A stretch of 64,000 nucleotides of DNA from Actinomadura viridilutea (GCA_003001795.1 PVNI01000009.1:62001-126000); one strand, 5' to 3'; numbered from the stretch's first letter, positions 16,691 through 26,451 are shown. Numbers and translations are program-made. The notes: generated by a model from the sequence alone, not told the origin.

Positions 16691-17850
16691 GCGCGGTCGG
16701 CAATCCGGAGGCGGCGCTCGCCGCCAAGGAGGCCGAACCGGGCTCTGAGCCTTCGCTGGCGGAGCAGGTGCGCCGGGGGCCGCACCGGTTCTGGCTGCTG
16801 CTGCCGGTCGGGGTCGTCGCGGTCATGCTGGCCGGGGCGCTCGGCCTGCGCCAGGACGCCCAGACGGCGGTGCTGATGCTGGTCGTGGCCGTGGCGCTGA
16901 TCTTCGACTACACCAACGGCTTCCACGACGCGGCCAACGCCATCGCCACGTCGGTGTCGACGCGGGCGCTGACGCCGCGGGCGGCGCTGCTGATGGCGGC
17001 CGTCATGAACATGGTGGGCGCGTTGCTGGGCGTGGAGGTCGCCAAGACCGTCAGCGAGGTGATCACCCCGCCGAGCGGGCTGCACGGCCTGACCGTGGTG
17101 GCCGCCGGGGTGCTCGGCGCGATCACCTGGAACCTGATCACCTGGTACTTCGGGCTGCCGTCGTCGTCCTCGCACGCCCTGATCGGCGGCGTGGTGGGCG
17201 CCGGGCTGGCCTCGGCCTCGTCGGTGAACTGGAGCAGCGTCGTCGACAAGGTCGCCGTCCCGATGGTGGTGTCGCCCGTCGTCGGGTTCTGCCTGGCGTA
17301 CCTGGTGATGGTGGCGATCCTGTGGATCTTCCGGCGGGCGCACCCCAGCCGGGTGGGGCGCCGCTTCCGCGTCGCCCAGTCGCTGTCGGCGGCGTCGATG
17401 GCGCTCGGGCACGGTCTGCAGGACGCCCAGAAGACCATGGGGATCATCGTGCTGGCGCTGGTCACCACCGGCCACTCCACCGGCGACACGGTGCCGCTGT
17501 GGGTGATCGTGTCGTGCGCGGGCGCGCTGTCGCTGGGCACCTACGCGGGCGGGTGGCGGATCATGCGGACGCTGGGCCGCCGGGTGATCGAGCTGGACCC
17601 GCCCAAGGGCTTCGCCGCCGAGGCGACGGCGTCGATGATCCTCTACGCCACCGCCTACGTCTGGCACGCTCCAATCTCCACCACCCACACGATCACCTCG
17701 TCGATCATGGGGGCGGGCGCCACCAAGCGGCTGTCGGCGGTCCGCTGGGGCGTGGCGGGCAACATCGTCACCGCCTGGGTCCTCACCATGCCGATGGCCG
17801 CGGCCGTGGCCGCCGTCGTCTACTGGATCGTCCACTTCTTCGGCGCCTGA
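16687..17850 (+). CDS. pit: PiT-family low-affinity inorganic phosphate transporter
   Basis: A protein of 387 residues with about ten membrane helices. It carries both inverted PiT signatures: 'FDYTNGFHDAANAIAT' near residue 73 and 'APISTTHTITSSIMGAG' near 325, in which Asp, Asn and the Thr/Ser residues line the ion and phosphate path. A cytoplasmic loop near 220-240 separates the two halves. Expected function is proton- or metal-phosphate-coupled uptake of phosphate. Start overlaps the DUF47 gene (ATGA), and a strong hairpin at 17943 terminates the operon. High-affinity pst genes lie 3 kb away. Confidence 0.92.
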   Translation: MSAVGNPEAALAAKEAEPGSEPSLAEQVRRGPHRFWLLLPVGVVAVMLAGALGLRQDAQTAVLMLVVAVALIFDYTNGFHDAANAIATSVSTRALTPRAALLMAAVMNMVGALLGVEVAKTVSEVITPPSGLHGLTVVAAGVLGAITWNLITWYFGLPSSSSHALIGGVVGAGLASASSVNWSSVVDKVAVPMVVSPVVGFCLAYLVMVAILWIFRRAHPSRVGRRFRVAQSLSAASMALGHGLQDAQKTMGIIVLALVTTGHSTGDTVPLWVIVSCAGALSLGTYAGGWRIMRTLGRRVIELDPPKGFAAEATASMILYATAYVWHAPISTTHTITSSIMGAGATKRLSAVRWGVAGNIVTAWVLTMPMAAAVAAVVYWIVHFFGA

Positions 17851-17942
17851 TCCCGGGCGCCCCTCGGCCTTCCGTCACCGCCGCGCCGGACTCATCGGTG
17901 CGTCCGAGCGCGCCGCGGCGGGACGGCGCGGGGCCGGCTTGC

Positions 17943-17993
17943 GGGCGGGGCCGCTTCGAGCACGCGGGGCAGCGTGCCGGAGCGGCCCCGCCC
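17943..17993. terminator. Bidirectional terminator between pit and 5'-nucleotidase genes
   Basis: A 13-bp perfect outer stem (17943-17955 with 17981-17993) encloses a second stem GCACGC/GCGTGC (17960-17965 with 17972-17977). It sits between converging genes and should stop transcription from both sides. Confidence 0.75.
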
Positions 17994-18001
17994 GATGCGT
18001 C

Positions 18002-19678
18002 TCACTGGCCGGAGATGCGGTCCAGCGCAGGCGGGGAGATGGGGGAGTTGGCCTCGAGGTAGGCCTGGAAGGCGTCCAGGTCGACGGGGCCGAGCACGAG
18101 GTCCTGGCCCTCGGTGAACACGGTGAACCCGTCACCGCCGCCGAGCAGGAAGTTGTTGGCCGCCACCCGGTAGGTCGCCTCCGGGTCCACCGGCCGCCCG
18201 TCCACCGTGATGTCCGAGACCCGGTCGCCGATCGGCTTGGAGCGGTCGATGGTGAACCGCAGCGTGGCCGACGGCTGGAGGATCTTCTCGCCCGCCGACG
18301 TCCACTGCTGTTCGAGCAGCCGGTCGAGCTGGGCGCCGGTCAGCGTCACCACGCCCATGACGTTGCTGAACGGCTGCACGGCGAACGCCTCGCCGTAGGT
18401 CACCACGCCGTCGCCCTCGGAGCCGGACGCGGCGTAGGTGAGGTCGGCGCGCACGCCGCCCGGGTTCATCAGCGCGATCTGGGCGCCCTGGTCCTTCATC
18501 GCCGCCAGCTGCGCGTCGGCGATCACGTCGCCGAGGGCGGTCTCCCCGGCCGGGGACGGGGTGCGGGTGAGGTCCGCGGTGATCCGCCCGATCGGCTTGT
18601 TGGCGACCTCCGACACCCGCTCCTTCCAGGTCTGGACGAACTTCTCGATCGCCGGGTCGGGCGGCACGTCCCGGGTGACGACGTGGTTGTCGCCCCTCAG
18701 CGACGAGCGGACCACGTCGCCGGTGCGGCGGTCCACGCGGAAGTCGACCTGGGTCACCACGCGGCCGAACGACGACCCGGACGAGTACAGCCGGGGCCGC
18801 CCGGCGGGGTCCTTCACCGAGCACACGTACTGCTGGTGGGTGTGCCCGGCCAGCACCACGTCGATCTCCGGGTCGGCGTCGCGGGCGATGCGGGTGCCCG
18901 CGCCGGGGGTCACGCCGCACGCGTCGGGCCGCTGCCCGGACGGCGTCTGGTCGCCCTCGTGGACGAGCAGCACCATGGCGCGCACCCCGCGCCGCTTGAG
19001 CTCGCGCGCGGCCCGGTCGGCGGCGGCGACCTCGTCGTCGAACCGCAGCCCCTGGACGCCGGACGGGGTGACGATCGACGGGGTGGTCTTGGTGACCACG
19101 CCGATGAACCCGACCCGCACGCCGTTGATCCGGCGGATCGTCCACGGCCGGATGGCCGGCTTGCCGGTCTTCTCCTTCAGCACGTTGGCGCCGAGGTAGT
19201 CGAACCGGGCGCCCTTCCACCGCCCCGCGGGCGAGCAGCCGTCCTCGGGGTGGCAGCCGCCGTTCTGGATGCGCAGCAGTTCCTTGTAGCCCTCGTCGAA
19301 CTCGTGGTTGCCGACGGCGGAGGCGGTCACGCCGACCTTGCCGAGGAACTCCACCGAGGGCTCGTCGTGGTAGGCGGCCGAGATCAGCGGGGACGCGCCG
19401 ATCAGGTCGCCTTGGGCGACGGTGAGGGTGTTGCGGTCGGCCAGGCGCTTGAGGTGCGCGGCGATGTAGGCGGCGCCGCCGGCGGGGACGGACGCGCCGC
19501 TCTCGTCCACGGCCGTTCCCGAGCTTCCGGAGGGGGGTTCGAGGTTGCCGTGGAAGTCGTTGAGCGCGAGCAGCCGCACAGGGGCGGAGGGCCCGGGGCG
19601 GGCGGCGGCAGGCTGCGCCGCCACGCCCACCGCCAGGCCCGCCAGCGCGCAGGCCAGGGTGATACGTCGTCGGATCAT
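18002..19678 (-). CDS. Secreted 5'-nucleotidase / 2',3'-cyclic phosphodiesterase family phosphatase
   Basis: A protein of 558 residues with a cleavable signal peptide (RRR n-region, hydrophobic core, 'AQPAAARP' cleavage region). The N-terminal metallophosphatase domain shows 'LLALNDFHGNLEP' near residue 35, 'AQGDLIGASPL', 'VGNHEFDEGY' and a late 'LAGHTHQ', the binuclear metal site of the UshA family. The C-terminal nucleotide-binding domain contains 'GGVRADL' near 395 and 'GGGDGFTVF' near 520. It would release phosphate from nucleotides outside the cell, which fits neighbours pit and pst. ATG at 19678 gives the clean signal peptide; mshD is transcribed divergently 132 bp away. Confidence 0.9.
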   Translation of the reverse strand: MIRRRITLACALAGLAVGVAAQPAAARPGPSAPVRLLALNDFHGNLEPPSGSSGTAVDESGASVPAGGAAYIAAHLKRLADRNTLTVAQGDLIGASPLISAAYHDEPSVEFLGKVGVTASAVGNHEFDEGYKELLRIQNGGCHPEDGCSPAGRWKGARFDYLGANVLKEKTGKPAIRPWTIRRINGVRVGFIGVVTKTTPSIVTPSGVQGLRFDDEVAAADRAARELKRRGVRAMVLLVHEGDQTPSGQRPDACGVTPGAGTRIARDADPEIDVVLAGHTHQQYVCSVKDPAGRPRLYSSGSSFGRVVTQVDFRVDRRTGDVVRSSLRGDNHVVTRDVPPDPAIEKFVQTWKERVSEVANKPIGRITADLTRTPSPAGETALGDVIADAQLAAMKDQGAQIALMNPGGVRADLTYAASGSEGDGVVTYGEAFAVQPFSNVMGVVTLTGAQLDRLLEQQWTSAGEKILQPSATLRFTIDRSKPIGDRVSDITVDGRPVDPEATYRVAANNFLLGGGDGFTVFTEGQDLVLGPVDLDAFQAYLEANSPISPPALDRISGQ

Positions 19679-19810
19679 GCCGGGCACGGTAAGCCAGCGG
19701 GACGTCCAGGTACAGGCTGCTGAGTGACGTTTCCATGACGGTTTCGCAGGCGGTCCCCTCCGGCCGGGCGGGACGGACGAACCGCCCACCGCGCCGCATA
19801 CCCTGTGATC

Positions 19811-20707
19811 ATGAGCGGTGTGACGGTGCGCCCGACGCTGGCGGAAAGGGAGATCGCCGAGGTCGCGGCGCTGGTCGCGGCGGCCGAGGAGCACGACGGC
19901 GTGGGGCCGCTGTCGGAGCACGCGCGGCTGTGGCTGCGCCGCGCCGACCGCGCGGCGGGCGGACCCGCCGACCCCCGCGCCCTGACGATCGCCGCGGACG
20001 GCGCCGTCGTGGCGTACGCGCACCTGGACCCGGCGACCGGCGACGAGGGAGCCTCCGCCGAGCTGGTCGTCCACTCCGACCACCGGCGGCGCGGCCACGG
20101 CCGGGCGCTGCTGCGGGCGCTGCGCGAGGAGGCCGGCGGCTCCCTGCGCGTATGGGCGCACGGCGACCTGCCCGCCGCCGCGCGCCTGGCCGCGTCCGAG
20201 GGGATGGCGCGCGTGCGCGCGCTGCTCCAGATGCGCCGTCCGGCCGCCGACCCGCTGCCCGAGCCGCGCCTGGCGGACGGCGTGCGGCTGCGCGTCTTCC
20301 GGGTCGGCCAGGATGAGGACGCGTGGCTGCGGGTGAACGCCCGCGCCTTCGCCGACCACCCGGAGCAGGGCGCCTGGACCCGGGACGATGTGCTGGAGCG
20401 CGAGCGTGAGCCGTGGTTCGACCCGGACGGCTTCTTCCTCGCCGAACGCGACGGCGCGCTGCTCGGCTTCCACTGGACGAAGATCCACCCGGACGGGGTC
20501 GGCGAGGTGTACGTCGTCGGCGTGGACCCCGCCGCGCAGGGCCTCGGCCTCGGCCGGGCCCTCACCGTGGCGGGCCTGCGCCACCTGCGCGACCGCGGCG
20601 TCCCCGAGTTCATGCTGTACGTCGACGAGTCGAACACCGCGGCCGTGCGCCTGTACGAATCGCTGGGTTTCGCTCGGTATGCCGTGGACGTGATGTACGG
20701 CGCGTAG
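19811..20707 (+). CDS. mshD: Mycothiol synthase
   Basis: A protein of 298 residues with two tandem GNAT domains, the architecture of MshD, which acetylates the cysteinyl amine of Cys-GlcN-Ins with acetyl-CoA in the last step of mycothiol synthesis. The N-terminal domain has 'HSDHRRRGHGRALLRAL'; the C-terminal, catalytically competent one has 'VDPAAQGLGLGRAL' (CoA pyrophosphate loop) and 'LYVDESNTAAVRLY', both close to known MshD. The ATG at 19811 is preferred over GTG19805. Adjacency to pst and glnR matches mycobacteria (Rv0818-Rv0821c as I recall). Mycothiol marks the host as an actinobacterium. Confidence 0.92.
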   Translation: MSGVTVRPTLAEREIAEVAALVAAAEEHDGVGPLSEHARLWLRRADRAAGGPADPRALTIAADGAVVAYAHLDPATGDEGASAELVVHSDHRRRGHGRALLRALREEAGGSLRVWAHGDLPAAARLAASEGMARVRALLQMRRPAADPLPEPRLADGVRLRVFRVGQDEDAWLRVNARAFADHPEQGAWTRDDVLEREREPWFDPDGFFLAERDGALLGFHWTKIHPDGVGEVYVVGVDPAAQGLGLGRALTVAGLRHLRDRGVPEFMLYVDESNTAAVRLYESLGFARYAVDVMYGA

Positions 20708-20824
20708 CAGTCCTCGCCGGACGCCCGGCGGCCGTTCCGCATGGCGAATCCATCGCCGCGGCCTGCGGCGTTTACCCGCCGTCCATGCCCAGTCGAGGCA
20801 GTCTTTTTGACTTCGCCTGACCCG

Positions 20825-20842
20825 GTTCACCTGTCGTTCACC
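20825..20842 (+). promoter_or_regulatory. PHO box upstream of pstS
   Basis: Two perfect GTTCACC direct repeats (20825-20831 and 20836-20842) are spaced 11 bp. This is the known PhoP-binding PHO box of Streptomyces phosphate-starvation promoters. A TAACTT hexamer at 20874-20879 may be the -10. It predicts induction of pstSCAB under phosphate limitation. Confidence 0.8.
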
Positions 20843-21004
20843 TTCTCCAGGGTGACTGGACACCTCCTCTGCCTAACTTCTCCCGCGACGGTGACCCCAT
20901 GGGCCCGGACGATCCGCCGGCGCGCCGGCGGACGCGACGGGGCGGGTGGTCGGGTGAGACCAGAACGGGGGGCGCCGCCCGACGACTAAGAGGAGATTCG
21001 ACCG

Positions 21005-22111
21005 GTGAAACACGGTTCTCGGTTGGCCGCCCTGGGCGGCGTGGTGGTCGCCGGGGCTCTCGCCCTGAGCGCGTGCGGCAGCGACGACAACACGACCGCC
21101 ACCGCGAGCAACGCACCCACCGGCGACATCGACTGCGCCACCGGCACGATCAACGCGGCCGGGTCCAGCGCGCAGAAGAACGCCATGGAGGAGTGGGTCA
21201 AGCAGTACACGGCCGAGTGCTCCGGCACCCAGCTGAACTACAACCCCAGCGGGTCGGGCGCGGGCATCAAGGCGTTCACCGACGGCCAGGTCGCCTTCGC
21301 GGGATCCGACTCGGCGCTCAAGCCCGAGGAGGCCGCCGCCGCCAAGCGGCGCTGCCAGGGCGGCAACGCCGTCAACCTGCCGATGGTGGTCGGCCCGATC
21401 GCCGTGATCTACAACCTCGACGGCGTGGACGGTCTGCAGCTGTCCCCGCAGACCGTCGCCGGCATCTTCACCGGGAAGATCAAGAACTGGAACGACCCGG
21501 CGATCGCCGAGGAGAACCCCGGCGCCTCGCTGCCGAACACGCCGATCAAGCCGGTGTACCGGTCCGACGAGTCCGGCACCACGGAGAACTTCACCAAGTA
21601 CCTCAAGGCGACCGCGCCCGACGTGTGGACCGCCGAGCCCGCCAAGAAGTGGCCGTCCATCGGGGCCGGGCAGGGCGCCGCCAAGTCCGACGGCGTCAGC
21701 AGCCAGGTGAAGAGCACCGCCGGCGCCATCTCCTACGTGGAGATGTCGTACGCGGAGAACCTGAAGCTGCAGACCGTCAAGATCAAGAACGGTGCCGGCG
21801 AGTACGTCGAGCTGTCGGCCGACAGCGCCTCCAAGGCCCTGGCGGGCGCCAAGCAGGTCGGCACCGGCAACGACGTCGCCCTCGAGCTCGACTACGCCAC
21901 CACGACGCCCGGCGCGTACCCGATCGTCCTGGTGACCTACGAGATCGCGTGCGAGAGGGGACTGCCCGCCGAGCAGGCGAAGTTCGTCAAGTCCTTCCTC
22001 ACCTACACCTCCAGCGCCGACGGCCAGAAGGTGCTGACCAGCGTGGGCTACGCGCCCGTCCCGCAGGAGGTGCTGAGCAAGGTGCAGGCGTCCGTCAAGG
22101 CCCTCTCCTGA
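21005..22111 (+). CDS. pstS: Phosphate-binding lipoprotein PstS
   Basis: A protein of 368 residues. Signal sequence with lipobox ending 'LALSAC' at about Cys23, so it is a lipid-anchored extracellular binding protein. Phosphate-binding segments typical of PstS are visible: 'AAGSSAQ' near 56, 'GSGAGIKAF' near 82, 'FAGSDSAL' near 100 and 'SDESGTTENF' near 191. GTG at 21005 is set by AGGAG about 8 bases upstream. First gene of pstSCAB, separated from pstC by a hairpin that probably lets PstS be made in excess. Controlled by the PHO box at 20825. Confidence 0.95.
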   Translation: MKHGSRLAALGGVVVAGALALSACGSDDNTTATASNAPTGDIDCATGTINAAGSSAQKNAMEEWVKQYTAECSGTQLNYNPSGSGAGIKAFTDGQVAFAGSDSALKPEEAAAAKRRCQGGNAVNLPMVVGPIAVIYNLDGVDGLQLSPQTVAGIFTGKIKNWNDPAIAEENPGASLPNTPIKPVYRSDESGTTENFTKYLKATAPDVWTAEPAKKWPSIGAGQGAAKSDGVSSQVKSTAGAISYVEMSYAENLKLQTVKIKNGAGEYVELSADSASKALAGAKQVGTGNDVALELDYATTTPGAYPIVLVTYEIACERGLPAEQAKFVKSFLTYTSSADGQKVLTSVGYAPVPQEVLSKVQASVKALS

Positions 22112-22132
22112 GCCCCGAATCCAGCGACCGCA

Positions 22133-22163
22133 GCCCCGCCGCCGGCGACCTCGGCGGCGGGGC
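22133..22163 (+). terminator. pstS-pstC intercistronic hairpin (attenuator or mRNA stabiliser)
   Basis: A 12-bp perfect stem (GCCCCGCCGCCG at 22133-22144 with CGGCGGCGGGGC at 22152-22163) and a 7-base loop directly follow pstS. Such hairpins commonly raise binding-protein mRNA over the permease genes by partial termination or protection of the 3' end. Confidence 0.65.
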
Positions 22164-22217
22164 ACGCCTGGGTTGCGCCGATGGGGTGCGCCGAAGTCCA
22201 GTGAAGGAGGAGTCCCC

Positions 22218-23201
22218 GTGACCACCGACACGGGCGTCAGCACGACCGCCGCGGCGGCCGGCGGCCGCGTCCGCGACGCGGCGATCGGCACCGGACGCGC
22301 CGGCGACAAGATCTTCGCCTCGGCCGCGCGGGGCTCGGGGATCCTCGTGCTGGCCCTCATGGCGGCCATCGCGGTCTTTTTGATCTGGAAGGCGATCCCC
22401 GCGCTGCAGAAGAACGAGGCCGCCTTCCTCACCAGCGAGGAGTGGAATCCCAACGCTCAGCCGCCGCGGTTCGGCATCGCCCAGCTCGCGTTCGGCACCG
22501 TGGTCTCGTCGCTGCTGGCGCTCGCCATGGCGACGCCGGTGGCGATCGGCATCGCGCTGTTCATCTCCTACTACGCGCCGCGGTCGGTGGCCGGGCCCCT
22601 CGGCTACCTGGTCGACCTGCTGGCGGCGGTGCCCAGCATCGTGTACGGGCTGTGGGGCCTGCTCGTGCTGGCGCCGCGCATGGAGGGCGTGAGCGGCTTC
22701 CTCAACTCCGCGCTCGGCTGGATCCCGCTGTTCGGCGGCGACAGCCCCGGCAAGAACTCGATCTTCACCGCGTCCGTGGTGCTGGCGATCATGATCCTGC
22801 CGATCATCTCGTCCATCTCCCGCGAGGTGTTCCTCCAGGTGCCGCGGGCGCACGTGGAGGCGGCGCTGGCGCTCGGCGCCACCCGCTGGGAGATGATCAA
22901 GCTGGCGGTGCTGCCGTACGGCCGGTCCGGCATGATCGGCGCCGCCATGCTGGGCCTCGGCCGGGCCATGGGCGAGACGATCGCCGTGGCCATGGTGCTG
23001 ACGTTCGTGCCCGGCATCAACTGGCACATCCTCGAGGACGGCGGCACCACCTTCGCCGCCAACATCGCCAACAGCTTCGCCGAGGCCACCGAGACCGGCC
23101 GCGGCGCGCTCATCGCCTCCGGGCTGGTGCTGTTCGTCATCACCCTGATCGTCAACATGGCGGCGCGGGCCGTCGTCGCCCGCCGCAAGGAGGACGCGTG
23201 A
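22218..23201 (+). CDS. pstC: Phosphate ABC transporter permease PstC
   Basis: A protein of 327 residues with six predicted membrane helices after a 30-residue Ala/Gly-rich cytoplasmic start. The ABC-permease coupling loop is seen in 'EAALALGATRWEMIKLAVLPY' (EAA motif, near residue 218). 'PSIVYGLWGLLVL' marks the PstC helix 3-4 region. GGAGGAG 5 bases before GTG22218 fixes the start, against a longer frame from 22173. The stop overlaps the pstA GTG (GTGA), giving translational coupling so PstC and PstA are made equally for the heterodimeric channel. Confidence 0.93.
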   Translation: MTTDTGVSTTAAAAGGRVRDAAIGTGRAGDKIFASAARGSGILVLALMAAIAVFLIWKAIPALQKNEAAFLTSEEWNPNAQPPRFGIAQLAFGTVVSSLLALAMATPVAIGIALFISYYAPRSVAGPLGYLVDLLAAVPSIVYGLWGLLVLAPRMEGVSGFLNSALGWIPLFGGDSPGKNSIFTASVVLAIMILPIISSISREVFLQVPRAHVEAALALGATRWEMIKLAVLPYGRSGMIGAAMLGLGRAMGETIAVAMVLTFVPGINWHILEDGGTTFAANIANSFAEATETGRGALIASGLVLFVITLIVNMAARAVVARRKEDA

Positions 23202-24112
23202 GCACCCTGACGACCCCCTCCGGCGACCGGCCCGCGCTCGGCGGCTCGATCGGCGCGGTCTCCGCCGGACGCAAGATCAAGGACCGGATCGTCCAGGCGC
23301 TGGTGTACCTGGCGTTCGCGCTGGCCGTCGTGCCGCTGCTGTCGGTGCTGTGGACCGTGCTCTCCAACGGACTGGAGCGGCTGGACGGCACGTTCTTCTA
23401 CTACTCCATGAACGGCGTCGGCGGACGCGACGAGGGCGGCGGCGCCTACCACGCCATCGTCGGCACCCTCGAGCAGGTCGCCCTCACCAGCGCGATCGCC
23501 GTGCCGATCGCCGTGCTGACCGCCGTCTACCTGGTGGAGTACGGGGGCGGCGGCCGGCTCGCGCGGGCGGTCGGATTCTTCGTCGACGTGATGACCGGCA
23601 TCCCGTCCATCGTCGCCGGGCTGTTCGTGCTGGCGCTGTGGCTGCTCACCCTCGGGTTCGGCTTCTCCGGGTTCGCCGGGTCGCTGGCGCTGACCATCCT
23701 CATGATCCCCACGGTGGTGCGGGCCACCGAGGAGATGCTCAAGCTGGTGCCGAACGACCTGCGGGAGGCCTCCTACGCCCTGGGCGTGCCGCGCTGGCGC
23801 ACGGTGTGCTTCGTCGTGCTGCCCACCGCGCTGCCCGGCATCGTCACCGGCGTCATGCTGGCCGTCGCCCGGGTCATGGGGGAGACCGCCCCGCTGCTGC
23901 TGACGATCTTCTTCACCAAGGCGATCAACACCAACCCGTTCGAGGGGCCCCAGGCCGCGCTGCCCACCTTCATCTGGGAGCAGGCCGGCGACCCCAACCA
24001 GGCGTCCATCGACCGGGCGTGGACCGGCGCGCTGGTGCTCATCCTGCTGATCATGCTGTTCAACCTGGGCGCGCGGCTGCTCGCGCGGATGTTCCGGACG
24101 GTGAGCCGCTGA
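23198..24112 (+). CDS. pstA: Phosphate ABC transporter permease PstA
   Basis: A protein of 304 residues with six membrane helices. Characteristic PstA stretches: '[17 protein letters not shown]' near 110, '[11 protein letters not shown]' near 133, and the EAA coupling loop '[21 protein letters not shown]' near 188 that contacts PstB. The GTG at 23198 overlaps the pstC stop by GTGA. A gap of about 80 bp precedes pstB and carries its own ribosome binding site. Works with PstC to form the transmembrane channel of the high-affinity phosphate importer. Confidence 0.93.
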   Translation: MSTLTTPSGDRPALGGSIGAVSAGRKIKDRIVQALVYLAFALAVVPLLSVLWTVLSNGLERLDGTFFYYSMNGVGGRDEGGGAYHAIVGTLEQVALTSAIAVPIAVLTAVYLVEYGGGGRLARAVGFFVDVMTGIPSIVAGLFVLALWLLTLGFGFSGFAGSLALTILMIPTVVRATEEMLKLVPNDLREASYALGVPRWRTVCFVVLPTALPGIVTGVMLAVARVMGETAPLLLTIFFTKAINTNPFEGPQAALPTFIWEQAGDPNQASIDRAWTGALVLILLIMLFNLGARLLARMFRTVSR

Positions 24113-24194
24113 CCGTCCCGCCGGGCGGCGCCCCGACCGCGACCCCGCCGCGCGCCCCGACCGCGGCACGAGACCCGATAGGAGCGAATCCCCC

Positions 24195-24971
24195 ATGGCC
24201 AAGCGGATCGAAGTGTCCGGACTGCACGCCTACTACGGCGGCGTCCACGCCATCGAGGACATCTCGATGACCATCGAGCCGCGCTCGGTGACCGCCTTCA
24301 TCGGGCCTTCGGGCTGCGGCAAGTCCACGTTCCTGCGCACCCTCAACCGGATGCACGAGGTGATCCCCGGCGCCCGCGTCGAGGGCAAGGTGCTGCTGGA
24401 CGACGAGGACCTCTACGGCCCGGACGTCGACCCGGTGGCGGTGCGGCGGGTGGTCGGCATGGTCTTCCAGCGGCCCAACCCGTTCCCCACCATGTCGATC
24501 TACGACAACGTGGCCGCCGGGCTGAAGCTGAACGGGGTGCGCCGCAAGAGCCGGCTGGACGACATCGTCGAGGAGTCGCTCAAGGGCGCCAACCTGTGGA
24601 ACGAGGTCAAGGACCGGCTGAACAAGCCCGGCGCGGGACTGTCCGGCGGTCAGCAGCAGCGGCTGTGCATCGCCCGCGCGATCGCCGTGCAGCCGCAGGT
24701 GCTGCTGATGGACGAGCCGTGCTCGGCGCTGGACCCGATCTCCACGCTGGCGATCGAGGACCTGATCGCCGAGCTGAAGAGCCGGTACACGATCGTCATC
24801 GTCACGCACAACATGCAGCAGGCCGCCCGGGTCAGCGACCGCACCGCGTTCTTCAACATCGCCGGCGTCGGCAAGCCCGGCCGGCTCATCGAGATCGGCG
24901 AGACCAGCAAGATCTTCACCAAGCCCGAGCAGAAGGCCACCGAGGAGTACATCACCGGCCGCTTCGGCTGA
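24195..24971 (+). CDS. pstB: Phosphate ABC transporter ATPase PstB
   Basis: A protein of 258 residues, the standard PstB length. Walker A 'GPSGCGKST' near residue 38, Q loop '[12 protein letters not shown]' near 92, ABC signature 'LSGGQQQR' near 150, Walker B '[13 protein letters not shown]' near 171 and the H loop '[12 protein letters not shown]' near 200 are all intact. The 'RPNPFP' sequence is diagnostic for PstB. TAGGAG precedes the ATG. Last gene of the operon; no phoU follows, and the converging glnR gene lies about 100 bp downstream. Confidence 0.95.
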   Translation: MAKRIEVSGLHAYYGGVHAIEDISMTIEPRSVTAFIGPSGCGKSTFLRTLNRMHEVIPGARVEGKVLLDDEDLYGPDVDPVAVRRVVGMVFQRPNPFPTMSIYDNVAAGLKLNGVRRKSRLDDIVEESLKGANLWNEVKDRLNKPGAGLSGGQQQRLCIARAIAVQPQVLLMDEPCSALDPISTLAIEDLIAELKSRYTIVIVTHNMQQAARVSDRTAFFNIAGVGKPGRLIEIGETSKIFTKPEQKATEEYITGRFG

Positions 24972-25015
24972 CCGGCGGGGCGCCCGGCCTGCGGGGCCGC
25001 CGGCCCGGGAGCGGT

Positions 25016-25041
25016 CGGCGCGCTCCTCGAGGGGCGCGCCG
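25016..25041. terminator. G+C-rich hairpin between pstB and glnR
   Basis: CGGCGCGC (25016-25023) pairs with GCGCGCCG (25034-25041) around a 10-base loop between converging genes. A plausible bidirectional terminator. Confidence 0.45.
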
Positions 25042-25073
25042 TGCCGCGAGGTCAGGACGAGGTCGCGACGGGG

Positions 25074-25790
25074 TCAGGAGCGGACGGGGGCGGGTTCTTC
25101 GGACTCCCCCGGGCGGTGGTCCGGAACGAAGCGGTAGCCGACGTTTCGGACCGTTCCGATCAGCGACTCGTGCTCGGCGCCGAGCTTGGCGCGCAGCCGC
25201 CGGACGTGCACGTCCACCGTGCGCGTGCCGCCGAAGTAGTCGTATCCCCACACCTCCTGGAGGAGCTGCGCGCGTGTGAAGACCCGCCCCGGATGCTGGG
25301 CGAGGTACTTCAGCAGCTCGAACTCCTTGAAGGTCAGGTCGAGCACCCGGCCGCGCAGCCGCGCGGTGTAGGTGGCCTCGTCGATGGTCAGATCGCCGCT
25401 GCGGATCTCCCCCGGCACGTCGTCGGCCTCGGCCGCGGCCGCCGCGCGGCCCACCGCCAGCCGCAGCCGCGCCTCCACCTCGGCGGGGCCCGCAGTCTGC
25501 AGCAGAACGTCGTCCAGCCCCCACTCGGGGCTCAGCGCGGCCAGGCCGCCCTCGGTGACGACCGCGAGCAGGGGGCAGTCCAGCCCGGTCGTCCGCAGCA
25601 GCCGGCACAGGCTCTTGGCCTGCACGAGGTCGCGGCGGGCGTCGACGATCACCACGTCGGCGGGCGGAGCGTCGATCAGCGCGGACGCCTCCGCCGGGGC
25701 GACGCGCACCGAGTGCAGCAGCAGCCCCAGCGCGGGCAGGACTTCATCGGAGGGTTCCAACGCGTTGGTCAGCAAGAGCAGGTTGCTCAA
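25074..25790 (-). CDS. glnR: GlnR, OmpR-type nitrogen-assimilation regulator
   Basis: A protein of 238 residues. The start is TTG at 25790, set by GGAGG 6 bases upstream and by the conserved N-terminus '[13 protein letters not shown]'. The receiver keeps the Asp in 'VVIVDARRD' but is otherwise atypical, as in GlnR, which works without an orthodox kinase. The C-terminal winged helix ('[20 protein letters not shown]', '[16 protein letters not shown]') is near-identical to Streptomyces GlnR as I remember it. It should activate or repress nitrogen genes such as glnA, amtB and nirBD when nitrogen is low. The link with pst reflects known phosphate-nitrogen cross-control in actinomycetes. Confidence 0.9.
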   Translation of the reverse strand: MSNLLLLTNALEPSDEVLPALGLLLHSVRVAPAEASALIDAPPADVVIVDARRDLVQAKSLCRLLRTTGLDCPLLAVVTEGGLAALSPEWGLDDVLLQTAGPAEVEARLRLAVGRAAAAAEADDVPGEIRSGDLTIDEATYTARLRGRVLDLTFKEFELLKYLAQHPGRVFTRAQLLQEVWGYDYFGGTRTVDVHVRRLRAKLGAEHESLIGTVRNVGYRFVPDHRPGESEEPAPVRS

Positions 25791-26053
25791 GTGCCGCCTC
25801 CTCGCCCATAAAAACGACAAGGATCCAGGCTCGCGACCCTCCGCCCCGGCCCTGCCGCCGGACTGGAGGCGGGTGGCCAAGGCGTTCGTACGAACTCCAC
25901 GGCCCCATCGCCCGGATCCCTAACCACTCAAGAATATCCGAGGGGGCCTCGGCGGCAACGGCGAACCGATGCCCGCCCGGCCGGCGACGGCCGCGGGATG
26001 GAATCATCGGTGCCGGGAACGCATGTCCTCGCGGAACTCGACGGCTGGTGACC

Positions 26054-26314
26054 ATGGCCAAGGGAACGATCAGGTACTGGGCGGCGGCGAAGGCGGCGGC
26101 CGGGGTGGAGCAGGAGCCCTACGAGGCCGCGACCCTGGCCGAGGCGCTCGCCGCGGCGGCCGGGCGGGACGGCCGCGGCGCCGACTTCCGGCGGGTGCTC
26201 GCCCGCAGCTCGTACCTCATCGACGGCGACCCGGTCGGCGCCCGGCCCCACGAGACGGTGACGCTGCCCGAAGGCGGCGTCGTCGAGGTCCTCCCGCCGT
26301 TCGCGGGCGGCTGA
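26054..26314 (+). CDS. MoaD/ThiS-family sulfur-carrier protein
   Basis: A protein of 86 residues with the ubiquitin-like beta-grasp pattern and the obligatory C-terminal Gly-Gly ('EVLPPFAGG'), which in this family is adenylated and thiocarboxylated to deliver sulfur. 'IRYWAAAKAAAGVE' at the start resembles MoaD more than ThiS. The ATG at 26054 is preferred over GTG26048. It lies among sulfur-transfer genes (rhodanese-like CysA, DUF1416, thioredoxin), so a role in sulfur donation for molybdopterin or another cofactor is plausible; the partner E1-like enzyme is not in the window. Confidence 0.8.
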   Translation: MAKGTIRYWAAAKAAAGVEQEPYEAATLAEALAAAAGRDGRGADFRRVLARSSYLIDGDPVGARPHETVTLPEGGVVEVLPPFAGG

Positions 26315-26451
26315 CCCGCGGCGTCCCGCCGGGGGCGTACGCGGGCGCTCCGCGAAGTCATTCCGCAGAGCGACGGGACGCACCACGGACAAACGGCATT
26401 ATCGTGGGGCGACCGTACCGCCTGCCCCCGCGCGGGGACCCGAGGAGAGGC

